A DNA stretch of 64,000 nt. Source: Primulina eburnea. Lineage: Eukaryota; Streptophyta; Magnoliopsida; Lamiales; Gesneriaceae. The first letter of the stretch is position 1. Each line of letters opens with the position of its first letter. Where the stretch lies: NCBI RefSeq assembly GCF_022965805.1, contig NC_133110.1, positions 28,454,668 through 28,518,667 of the forward strand, given 5' to 3'. Positions 44,710-55,362 of the stretch are shown one piece after another. Both the position numbers and the translations under genes were made by a program. The notes beneath the pieces were generated by a model. That model was not told the origin of the DNA. It saw only the letters and a list, made by a program, of their open reading frames with translations, and did no database searches.

Positions 44710-46651
44710 TGTTAGAAAATTATACCTTTTGTGAATAAATCACGTGGCTCCAACTAATCCGGTATAAACGGATTAGCTCTTGTTGAATCCCTACGAACTT
44801 TCTTCAAGAGACTCCTTTCTTTCCTTCTAATTAGGTCCACGACTGGATGATTTGTTCCTCTTCCAAATAACACTAGAATATTTGGAAGAACTTTTACGTT
44901 GAGATCAAATATTTGTGAGAGGAATCAAAATTCTTCTCTTGAAAAAGCCAAAACAATTTTGGAGGATTTTCAAGAAACTCTCGTGAATCACTTTTGGAGA
45001 ATGGAGGCTAGGGTTTTCAAAAATAATGAATGAATTAAATTAAACTCTAAGCCTAATACACATATATATAAGCTTAGGGCCCATTAACTTAATTAAATAT
45101 TTTATGGGCTTAATCAATTAATTATTCTAGTCCAACTAGTTTAATTAATTAATTAATCTTTTAAAGTCCAATTAAGAACCTTAATAATATGTATGTTGGT
45201 CTTGTACTCCTACAAGCTCATTATACATATACCCATTACATTTAATTTAATTCCTTTATAAATTCAACATTTGAATTTAATATTTAAATTATAAATTCAA
45301 CTCCTTGAATTTATCACCTCCAAAATTTAATATTTAATAAACTCAACTTTTGAGCTTAATAAATTAAATCCTCAAAATTTTATAAATTCAACTCCTTGAA
45401 TTTATTCTCTCCAAATTTCATAAATTCAACTTCTTGAATTTACTATATCATAAATTCAACTCCTTGAATTTATTTTCTCAAAATTTAATTATCATAAATT
45501 CAACTCCTTGAATTTACTATATCATAATATAAATTCAACTCCTTGAATTTATTCTCTCAACGGGAACAAACGATCCAGTGCTTGTGTGACCCTCAATGGT
45601 TCAGGGATACAGCTAGCCGTGGGTTCACAACTCTTTGTGATTCAGGACATAATCATTTATTCGGGCTTACCCTAGTTAGCCCCATTCTTTTCATCAACAC
45701 CTTGATCAAGAATGTCAGAACTCATTTCTGATAGCACCCATCGGATCATGGTAAGAGCGTCTAGTAGCATCGCCCCATGATCCCCTAGGTATCACTGATA
45801 GTGCCTGCAAGAACCAGTAGATTATGATTAACGTACAGTACGGTCCCTTCATCTCATATATCCCGATCGAATCTACAACCATTGGTTCATCGAGGGTTGC
45901 ATATTAATTCGATAACTATGTGATAACTATAATAGTGGCATCGCGTGTACTATTGGAGAACTCCTTCTCCAACGTACATCTCATACTCTGGCCAGAGATT
46001 CCATGCACTATTATTTCATTAGATCACATAGGATATCCACACCCGCAGGTGAGCGCTGAATCCCCGACTACAATGCACTGGCTCCTATATGTGTCGCAAC
46101 TATACCCAACCTCGCCACCTGATGACTCTCCTGGATCCGGTAAACGAGTCAAAGCACAGCCCTAGCATATAGAGCCTCAGTGTTGTCCCGGGTCGTAAGG
46201 ACTAATGGTGTACAATCATAACCACGAACTTATCCTCTTGATGAATGATAACCACTTGGAAAGTCCGAGGGAGGGTTGTTCGGTATAATCATCATATGAC
46301 TACCCATCTGTATGTTTGGACATCTCTATGCCCTCACCAAGAAACGCAGTACACAACATCACAGATGCTAGTCTCGAGCTCAAGCGACCTTTATCCATGT
46401 TTTAGGCGGCTGAATCGACTAGGAACGAATTTAGAATATGCAGTGTTTACAAATGAGTTTCAACATCGAATTACGATTCATTTGTATTAAAGCATAATCA
46501 AGGACTTTATCTATACTGCTTGCTTGGGTATACAGATAAAGTATAACGAAACCATTAAAAAATAAATTATATTAAAATAAAGATTGTTTATTACACTTAA
46601 GTCAATAAATTCACTAGCCAACCGTTGGCTTGCAGGGCATCTACTCTAACA
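44710..46651 (-). repeat. 3' LTR of copia I
   Basis: On the minus strand TGTTAGAGTAGATGCCC to ATTTTCTAACA, 1942 bp, next to polypurine tract GGGCAAGTGGGAGAT. Its 45,580-46,450 block is closely related to the LTR of K and L. It carries a palindrome array at 45257-45556. The left 5-bp flank is tagga. Confidence 0.88.
45257..45556. repeat. Array of TAAATTCAA-n4-TTGAATTTA palindromes in the LTR of I
   Basis: About eight units within 300 bp are near-perfect inverted repeats, most reading TAAATTCAACTCCTTGAATT plus TA, at about 45257, 45290, 45382, 45420, 45451, 45493 and 45532, with variants between. Each could form a 9-bp stem with a 4-nt loop. Confidence 0.85.
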
Positions 46652-46666
46652 ATCTCCCACTTGCCC
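46652..46666 (-). other. Polypurine tract of copia I
   Basis: Minus-strand GGGCAAGTGGGAGAT directly before the 3' LTR. Confidence 0.75.
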
Positions 46667-47709
46667 TAGAGCCAACTACCCTTAATCCCATTGCTTCGCG
46701 ATGCTTTTCAAACAATGGTCCTGGCAAGGGCTTTGTAAGTGGATCAGCAACATTATCTGCAGAGGGGAGTCTTTCGACTTATATGTCTCCTCTTCCCACT
46801 ATCTCCCGTATGACGTGGAACTTCCTCAGTACATGTTTGGATCGCTGATGAGACCTTGGTTCCTTTGCTTGCGCAACGGCACCAGTGCTGTCCCAGTACA
46901 ACGGGACTGGATCAACTCAATTAGGAATAACGCCCAACTCTTGGACAAAATTCCTCATCCAAACTACCTCTTGGGCTGCATCAGATGCAGCAATGTATTC
47001 AGCTTCAGTGGTGGAATCCGCAACGGTGTCTTGCTTGGAACCTTTCCAAGAGACAGCCGCACCATATAGCATGAATACAAAACCAGAGGTCGATTTCGAA
47101 TAATCTACGTCACATTGGAAGCTAGAATCAGTGTAGCCTTCCAATTTCAATTCTCCACCCCATAGACCATGAACAAGTTCTTAGTCCTTCTCAAGTACTC
47201 AAGAATATCTTTCACGGCCTTCCAATGCATTGGATCAGGGTTTGCCTGATATCTGCTTGTAACACTCAGAGCGCAAACAACATCAGGACGTGTCTATATC
47301 AGACCATACACGATACTACCAATGGCTGACGCATATGGAATACGTGTCATCATCTCTATCTCTTCATCAGTTTTGGGACACATAGCTTTAGATAGAGTAA
47401 TACCATAACACATTGGTAAGTATCTTCTCTTGGAATCTTCCATAGAGAATTGTTTAATAATGGCATCGATATAGGTGGCTTGGGTGAGTCCGAGCATCCT
47501 CTTTGATCTATCTCTATAGATTTGTATTCCCAATATGTAGGATGTTTCACCCATATCTTTCATGGAGAATTTACTTGCTAACCATACTTTAGTTGATTGT
47601 AGTAATCCTACATCATTCTCAATGAGTAGAATATCATCAACATAAAAAACTATGAATGTCACAGCACTCCCACTTCTGCTTGAGACCATATATTGATCTC
47701 TGAAGTTTG
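46667..47709 (-). pseudogene. Copia I reverse transcriptase end and RNase H
   Basis: Minus-strand 47689-47294 holds the reverse transcriptase catalytic block (FYVDDILLIENDVGLLQ) and the LASKFSMKDMGETSYILGIQ, SKRRYLPMCYG and IPYASAIGSIVY blocks. After a shift, 47150-46917 holds RNase H ([39 protein letters not shown]). The final part, down to the polypurine tract, is in another frame (SKHVLRKFH-like and an ADPLTKPL-like end near 46740). Closely related to K at 61532-62540. The gene is cut upstream by gypsy J and is dead. Confidence 0.85.
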
Positions 47710-48179
47710 CATACTGTGGGGACCCGGACGCTAATTCATTTCTTAATCGTCTTTAAGAATAAATAATCAAGTATAATAAACAGGGTCTAAATTTTTTTTT
47801 TTTTAAAATTACACAGCGGAAACATAATGTAATTAAATCCAAATTACATATTAAATATCACATACAACTATTGTATGATCTACGAAAATCCGTCTAGGTT
47901 CAACTACAAGTCTGTACTGAATCCTACGTTGCTTCAAGCCCGGATCTCCACGCTATCTAGTCCAGCCTCGTTGTCGTCCTGACCCCGCTTCTATCCCACC
48001 TGTTGCCATGCACACATACAGACAAGACAACAGCCGGATAACTCCGGTGAGAATTACATTCTCAGTATAAATCATGTATACATGCAATCATATAAACAAT
48101 ATAAAAGCATATAACGGATAATTCTAACATGTATCAAATCAGAACATGAACCAATACAATACTAAATCAAGTTCTAAAC

Positions 48180-48370
48180 ATGTGTCCTATTCAGGAACAT
48201 AATCAATATCAAGAATAATTCCTATTCTCAACATGTACCCATATCCGGAACATAATCAATATCAAGAATAACTTCTATTCTAAACATGTACCAAATATCA
48301 GGAACCTAATCAATACCAAGAATAATTCCTATTCTAGACATGTACCAAATATCAGGAACATAAATCAGTA
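48180..48370. repeat. ~60-bp tandem repeat in the J LTR
   Basis: About three to four units share GGAACATAATCAATATCAAG and AATAATTCCTATTCT, with an ACATGTACC word between. The same array is at about 53512-53702. Confidence 0.8.
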
Positions 48371-48469
48371 TTAATCAATACCATTCAATCTAGCTGTCAC
48401 TCAAGCTCGTGACTCTACGATTTAGACTAGACTCAATCCTAGTCTAGGGATCCCGGTTTCCAGATGTGG

Positions 48470-48655
48470 TATTCCTATATCGAATTCCGTAAAGGATGGA
48501 ACCATAATCTCTATTACTCGATATAACCAGTGCCCTGGTATTCCTATATCGAATTCCGTAATAGAAGAATTCCAATACCCTTTACTCGATATAACCAAAT
48601 ATGGTGTTCCTATATCGAATTCTGTAATAGATTCCATTACTCGATATAACCAAAC
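48470..48655. repeat. Second tandem repeat in the J LTR (TATATCGAATTCCGTAA)
   Basis: Three units of about 55-70 bp each carry GTATTCCTATATCGAATTCC and end TTACTCGATATAACCA. The same array is at 53799-53984. The word CGAATT..ACTCGATATA makes each unit partly self-complementary. Confidence 0.8.
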
Positions 48656-49674
48656 ATCCAGTGTCCTGACCTAACCGTCAAGGACTGTAGCTCTATCGCC
48701 AATATCCTATCTTGAGACATCGTGCAATGTGCCGTGGCGATACCACCACTATCCGGCACTTCTGTCACAAGATAAATCGTCTAATACCTGTCATCTAATA
48801 TCAAGAGAACAAGTACATCAATCAACTTAATGCAAATATCAATGCAATAAGGTAAAGTATGTGATTTAGGGAAACTCGAGTCAAACCTCCCTCGATTTGT
48901 GCAATCCCAACTCAACATTAATTTATACCTTTATCTTCTCGCTCAGAAGAAGAAGAAGAAGAAGTCCCGACTCTATCTCGGTCCATTCCCAATCTGGTAA
49001 TAACAATACCGAACAGATATAATATCAATAAACTATTCAATTCAATACCTGTTCTGATCAATATTCAAATCACAATAAAATCTGATCAATGTCAATCGAC
49101 ATACGGTATACCAATACAATCTAAATCAAGACCGACTCTGATCCATATCAGTCAACTGATGTTTCGACGGCATAACAACACTGTCTCGATAATCCCGTCA
49201 GTCCAAACATCACATATATAATATCAGAACTCATAATCAATATCGATACCAGTCATCACATCAATAACCATATATATCTGATATAAATTCTCAGTCCAAT
49301 CGATTCCAAAAATCATAACAATTACAGGAACAATCTGTTCTTTAATCTGACTTCAATTCTATGATGTCTAACATGACAAGAACATCATATATGAATCCTA
49401 TTCAATTCTGAAAATAGTCTAATTTCAAAACATGTCAAAACGTAGCAAAACTTACGTCCAGTTGTAGCCTACGTTGATAGGAACTCAGTACTGAAGTCGG
49501 ATTCAAAATCAGACGGACGGATTTCTCAGAAAAGGCGTAAGGATTTTCCAGAACTATCCCCAGACCCTTTTCTCGATTTCTTACCTTCTTTCTGAAGGAA
49601 CAACGTATATATGAATATATATATACCAAATCGATCGGTTAAAGAAACGTGTTTACTTTTTATGCATTTAGGTC

Positions 49675-49846
49675 GGCGCTCGGGCGGTAAGAAAATACCG
49701 CTCGAGCGCGGCATTCTCTGCCCAAGCTTTCCGCATGCACTCTTGGCGCTCGGGCGGTAAGATTCTACCGCTCGAGCGCGGCGTTCTCTGTCCGAATCTT
49801 TCCGGAGTTTGGCGCTCGGGCCGGCGTAATCTACCGCTCGGGCGCC
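49675..49846 (-). repeat. Three GC-rich hairpin repeats in the J 3' LTR
   Basis: Units at 49675-49709, 49745-49779 and 49811-49846. Each reads GGCGCTCGGGCGGTA, a short spacer, then TACCGCTCGAGCGC, an inverted repeat. They lie about 130-300 bp inside the 5' end of the LTR. The third unit here has GGGCCGGCG where the other LTR has GGGCGGTCG. Confidence 0.88.
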
Positions 49847-49975
49847 ACGACTTCTGTCCGAAATCGCACCCTTCACATGAAATCTTATTTCGTGTCCCGA
49901 TTAATCCTTTCGTAATCATATCCAATTATAAATCAATAATTACAGATTACTAGGATTAAATTTTCGGGCATTACA

Positions 49976-49992
49976 TTTCTCCCCCTCTAAGA
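49976..49992 (-). other. Polypurine tract of gypsy J
   Basis: Minus-strand CTTAGAGGGGGAGAAA abuts the LTR start and follows a TTTCGAGGACGAAATCAT stretch. Confidence 0.8.
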
Positions 49993-52360
49993 TATGATTT
50001 CGTCCTCGAAATCACAAGTAATTCACTCATGAAATACAGATAATCATATCAGATCGCAAATCAGATACAAGAAGGAGATATACAGAAACTGCAATAAACC
50101 CATATCAACGAAATTCCTTGAGATAGAATCAATCTGAGAACACTGGCTATACAACAACTGTATACCAAATCTGTAGCTCATGATCATTCAATATCATCAT
50201 TTGTGACTAAATTTGTTAATCTCAATCAAAGATATATTCAACCTTCGGCTTCAAATACCAACAGTCATCGTCCGATGTTGGCTTATTTAGTCTATGCATT
50301 CTGAGCTATCCTCATTTCTTCTGATTCAGTCTCCTTTTCCTTATCAGATTTCTGATCTTAACAAATCTGCTCTCAAGCATTACTGCAATATCATTCCCAT
50401 ACGAAGGAAATTCGCAGTTCTCACTGTACAATACCTCGACTAGAGCTATTTCGATACTCATCTAATAGCTATTATTGCACAATAATTCACCAGTGACAAT
50501 GAATCATGCCAACTAGTGCTAAAATCAAGCACTACATTTCCTGGATATCCTCCAGTCTCAGGATAATTCACTCCGACTATCCTTTCATCTATAATTCATA
50601 GACGACAAATCATGCTACATACTCAGCCAAAAGTACAAAATCAAACGAAAGTCACAGTCTGATAAAATCAACTTTGGCATTTAATACAATCTGACCCCCG
50701 TTTCTGACATACCTCTCAGTCGTCTGGTCATATCAGTGCGTCATCATGTACAATATAATCGAGGCAATTTGAACAGTCGTTCAATCATAATTACATTCCC
50801 TCACAATCTAGAAAAGATTTCAGTAGTGTCATCACACCATTCATAGAAATGTAATCCCATTTCTATTTAGAACTCAATGATCAAGATAATCAATCTCTTT
50901 GTGTTCTATCTTTATGTCCTCCTCAGTCAGCGATTTAGACATTTCAATACAAATTCTGACATAACTGATTTCATCTGTTTATATCAAAACTGTCCATTCG
51001 AATTATCACACATTTCTTGTTACCAGAATGGTACTGAATCAACTACTGTGTGCATTTGACAATACCTGTCATTCAAATTCGAATATCTGACACAAACAAA
51101 TCAGCTAATCGTATAAAATAAAATATTACCTACCTGGTATTCGGCTCTGACACACTGTTCTAACTACCAAAATCAAGTTCTGAACAGTCTGATCAAACTT
51201 CTGAACTTCTTTAACCTTCAAAACCAGTTCTGACTCGACTGAACTGTATATAATCTAAACGGTTTATAACCATCGGTATCAAATACAGACTCAGAGTGGT
51301 AATAATATCGAATCAGATTCAAGATATCAATAAGCAATACTGATCTAGTAACCACATAAGATGCAATCTCTGACATTTCTGAAATTGTGCCATTTTCAAT
51401 GTCGTTCTCGGTCATTGATCAATAATCAATCAGTATACTATCTTCAGATATCACGGACTCTGCATACAATCTGTTACAATCGAGATTCATATCCGAACAA
51501 TTCTGTATACCACAATCTCAGTTCCCAGAATATTCAATTCAATCATACGCTGCGAACATATCAAAATGTCATAGATAAAACGAGCATAATATCATCGGAA
51601 TATTGCTGAACACGGGATTCATCAATCCATAATCGGAACTGAAGTACTTTCCAGAGAAACATATAATCACATGTAACTCTAATTCTCAGGCAGTAAATCT
51701 TTCAACTAATATTTCAATTCTTTCAATTCAATCAGTATCAGTCTATAAGAAATTATAAAATGAAACCAATACCTGGAATCAAATCAAAGCTGAAATCACT
51801 TTTCCTGATACAGGACAACCTGAAATCTCATCTGAAATACTATAGCAAACTTCCTGCTATTAGTAAATCAATCCCTGATAGACTCAACTTCAGTCATCAA
51901 CTGAATACATAAGGGAGTATTCCATTCCTTTCCATAATCATCGAATCATACATAATACGGATATCAAGGAATTCAAAATCTAAATCCCTTACCGTATATC
52001 ATTCATTCCTTGGCCATTTCAGGTTCGAATCTTACCATCTCCTGGCAAGACTCTATAATAAATCTGTACTTGTTCGATATATCAATATCAATCATGCAGT
52101 CATCATCCGACAATACCAGTACAATCTGTCCTAATTCAATCCTATTCTCAACTCACTGCAGTATATAATATCCCACAGAATATCACTGATATCAAATTCT
52201 TTCCCCAAAAGGTAAAGAAGCAATACTACAGTAGATACAAAACCAACAGGTAAAGCATATATCCGTGCCACCCAATCAAGGCTAATCATAATGATTGCAT
52301 TAGTATATATCAATACATATGCACCATAATCATAAAGGAACAGTACTTGCCACTATCTTA
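49993..52360 (-). pseudogene. Collapsed pol of gypsy J
   Basis: No long frame exists. Local similarity to element B's pol can still be followed in order. 50420-50600 parallels B's integrase at 3500-3665 (AATAGCTATTATTGCACAAT against ATAGCTATTGTTATACGAGA). 51660-51790 parallels the reverse-transcriptase start, and 52010-52330 parallels the protease (ATCTCAGGTC / TACTTGTTCGATAT words). Substitutions and small deletions are far denser than the dozen or so differences between J's own LTRs. Confidence 0.65.
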
Positions 52361-52648
52361 TCAACTGTGTCCTGGGTCTGTTCCTTGATCACCATATCCA
52401 GATGATCTAGCTCCCTGAAATCCTCGGGAACCTCTCAGTTCTAGTACTCCTTTGGTTGTAATCCACCAACTTCTGACATCGTCTCGTAACTGAGGGAATA
52501 CCAGTGTAATTCTCCGCTCATCCGGACAATCGAATAAATCAACCAATATTTCTATATCATCTAACCAATTCTCACAATCTTCAGACGTCTCAATACCCCT
52601 CTGAATCGGCGGCTGAAATAACTTAAACTCTTTCAATTTAATTTCCAT
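52361..52648 (-). pseudogene. Gypsy J gag remnant
   Basis: A 95-codon minus-strand frame reads LKEFKLFQPPIQRGIETSED, CENWLDDIEILVDLFDCPDE and RRITLVFPQLRDDVRSWW, clearly homologous to B's gag at 7142-7408 (CESWLDDIEMLFDSLDYTDE). After SWW it runs into unrelated sequence. The rest of gag, including the knuckle, is absent. It may be kept only as part of an RNA packaging region. Confidence 0.75.
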
Positions 52649-53025
52649 CTGAATTTCTGATACATCTATCTGATCAGACGAAGTACTACCCCTTTCTGAA
52701 ATTCTTCTACGAGGTATATCTGATGATCACAGGAGTCAGTAATCACATGAGATAATCAATCTCAATCCCTTTCTGATCAGCTTACCTTCTGATCAAGAAT
52801 TGGTTCTGATTCATTTTCAAATCAGATATATTACCAAATCAATTCAGATATTCAGGTAACATACATTTAAACGCAATAAAACATGCTGGCATGCTAGCAT
52901 ACTCAATGTAAATCAACATAATACTATATCACATGCTAGCAATCAAAAGCAGGAAAGAAAACTCAGTCTACCCCGCTCACTCTTTCTATCTCAGTGCTAA
53001 GGAACCTACACTTCAAGGACCTATA

Positions 53026-53037
53026 GCTCTGATACCA
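53026..53037 (-). other. Primer-binding site of gypsy J
   Basis: Minus-strand TGGTATCAGAGC, five bases from the 5' LTR; identical in position to that of B. Confidence 0.9.
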
Positions 53038-53042
53038 CCTGT

Positions 53043-55306
53043 TGTGGGGACCCGGACGCTAATTCATTTCTTAATCGTCTTTAAGAATAAATAATCAAGT
53101 ATAATAAACAGGGTCTAAATTTTTTTTTTTTTTTAAAATTACACAGCGGAAACATAATGTAATTAAATTCAAATTACATATTAAATATCACATACAACTA
53201 TTGTATGATCTACGAAAATCCGTCTAGGTTCAACTACAAGTCTGTACTGAATCCTACGTTGCTTCAAGCCCGGATCTCCATCTATCTAGTCCAGCCTCGT
53301 TCTCGTCCTGACCCCGCTTCTATCCCACCTGTTGCCATGCACACATACAGACAAGACAACAGCCGGATAACTCCGGTGAGAATTACATTCTCAGTATAAA
53401 TCATGTATACATGCAATCATATAAACAATATAAAAGCATATAACGGATAATTCTAACATGTATCAAATCAGAACATGAACCAATACAATACTAAATCAAG
53501 TTCTAAACATGTGTCCTATTCAGGAACATAATCAATATCAAGAATAATTCCTATTCTCAACATGTACCCATATCCGGAACATAATCAATATCAAGAATAA
53601 CTTCTATTCTAAACATGTACCAAATATCAGGAACCTAATCAATACCAAGAATAATTCCTATTCTAGACATGTACCAAATATCAGGAACATAAATCAGTAT
53701 TAATCAATACCATTCAATCTAGCTGTCACTCAAGCTCGTGACTCTACGATTTAGACTAGACTCAATCCTAGTCTAGGGATCCCGGTTTCCAGATGTGGTA
53801 TTCCTATATCGAATTCCGTAAAGGATGGAACCATAATCTCTATTACTCGATATAACCAGTGCCCTGGTATTCCTATATCGAATTCCGTAATAGAAGAATT
53901 CCAATACCCTTTACTCGGTATAAACAAATATGGTGTTCCTATATCGAATTCCGTAATAGATTCCATTACTCGATATAACCAAACATCCAGTGTCCTGACC
54001 TAACCGTCAAGGACTGTAGCTCTATCGCCAATATCCTATCTTGAGACATCGTGCAATGTGCCGTGGCGATACCACCACTATCCGGCACTTCTGTCACAAG
54101 ATAAATCGTCTAATACCTGTCATCTAATATCAAGAGAACAAGTACATCAATCAACTTAATGCAAATATCAATGCAATAAGGTAAAGTATGTGATTTAGGG
54201 AAACTCGAGTCAAACCTCCCTCGATTTGTGCAATCCCAACTCAACATTAATTTATACCTTTATCTTCTCGCTCAGAAGAAGAAGAAGAAGAAGTCCCGAC
54301 TCTATCTCGGTCCATTCCCAATCTGGTAATAACAATACCGAACAGATATAATATCAATAAACTATTCAATTCAATACCTGTTCTGATCAATATTCAAATC
54401 ACAATAAAATCTGATCAATGTCAATCGACATACGGTATACCAATACAATCTAAATCAAGACCGACTCTGATCCATATCAGTCAACTGATGTTTCGACGGC
54501 ATAACAACACTGTCTCGATAATCCCGTCAGTCCAAACATCACATATATAATATCAGAACTCATAATCAATATCGATACCAGTCATCACATCAATAACCAT
54601 ACATATCTGATATGAATTCTCAGTCCAATCGATTCCAAAAATCATAACAATTACAGGAACAATCTGTTCTTTAATCTGACTTCAATTCTATGATGTCTAA
54701 CATGACAAGAACATCATATATGAATCCTATTCAATTCTGAAAATAGTCTAATTTCAAAACATGTCAAAACGTAGCAAAACTTACGTCCAGTTGTAGCCTA
54801 CGTTGATAGGAACTCAGTACTGAAGTCGGATTCAAAATCAGACGGACGGATTTCTCAGAAAAGGCGTAAGGATTTTCCAGAACTATCCCCAGACCCTTTT
54901 CTCGATTTCTTACCTTCTTTCTGAAGGAACAACGTATATATGAATATATATATATACCAAATCGATCGGTTAAAGAAACGTGTTTACTTTTTATGCATTT
55001 AGGTCGGCGCTCGGGCGGTAAGAAAATACCGCTCGAGCGCGGCATTCTCTGCCCAAGCTTTCCGCATGCACCCTTGGCGCTCGGGCGGTAAGATTCTACC
55101 GCTCGAGCGCGGCGTTCTCTGTCCGAATCTTTCCGGAGTTTGGCGCTCGGGCGGTCGTAATCTACCGCTCGGGCGCCACGACTTCTGTCCGAAATCGCAC
55201 CCTTCACATGAAATCTTATTTCGTGTCCCGATTAATCCTTTCGTAATCATATCCAATTATAAATCAATAATTACAGATTACTAGGATTAAATTTTCTGGC
55301 ATTACA
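53043..55306 (-). repeat. 5' LTR of gypsy J
   Basis: 2264 bp, nearly identical to 47715-49975, with the same tandem arrays and three GC hairpins (about 55013-55185). Followed by target duplication catac. Confidence 0.95.
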
Positions 55307-55362
55307 CATACCTTATGCTCACTTCCTACTGATGTGTATCCCTCAGGTTGAGACATATAAAT

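Larger units (their letters stand above)
47715..49975 (-). repeat. 3' LTR of gypsy J
   Basis: 2261 bp. The primer-side end TGTGGGGACCC and the block near 48000-48090 are related to the LTR of B. By eye it differs from 53043-55306 at only about a dozen to fifteen places, including homopolymer length. Confidence 0.95.
47715..55306 (-). mobile_element. Gypsy element J: near-identical LTRs, ruined interior
   Basis: 7592 bp, with LTRs 47715-49975 and 53043-55306, target duplication catac (47710-47714 and 55307-55311), a perfect primer-binding site and a good polypurine tract. The interior is only 3067 bp and has no intact gag or pol, only decayed pieces of a B-like element in the proper order. 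Complete signals in cis with no coding capacity mark a non-autonomous element. It interrupts copia I's reverse transcriptase. Confidence 0.93.
44710..55357 (-). mobile_element. Copia element I (reverse strand), split by J and K
   Basis: 3' LTR 44710-46651, then RNase H and reverse transcriptase read leftward from 47709. Gypsy J interrupts at 47714/55307. 46 bp of I's reverse transcriptase (a GSEHKV-type stretch) resume at 55312-55357 before copia K interrupts it again. The remaining 5' part is right of the window. Confidence 0.85.

Noticed and set aside
45257..45556. CRISPR-like array of spaced palindromic repeats
   Set aside because: The spacing is irregular, the units degenerate and directly adjoining, and the setting is a plant LTR.
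48422..48637. ORF with repeated TEFDIG motif in the J LTR (also 53751-53966)
   Set aside because: The periodic protein is only the translation of the tandem DNA repeat inside the LTR.
49526..49925. Arg/Pro/Ser-rich ORFs over the J LTR hairpins (also 54764-55284)
   Set aside because: They arise because GC-rich hairpin units lack stop codons; present in several overlapping frames on both strands.
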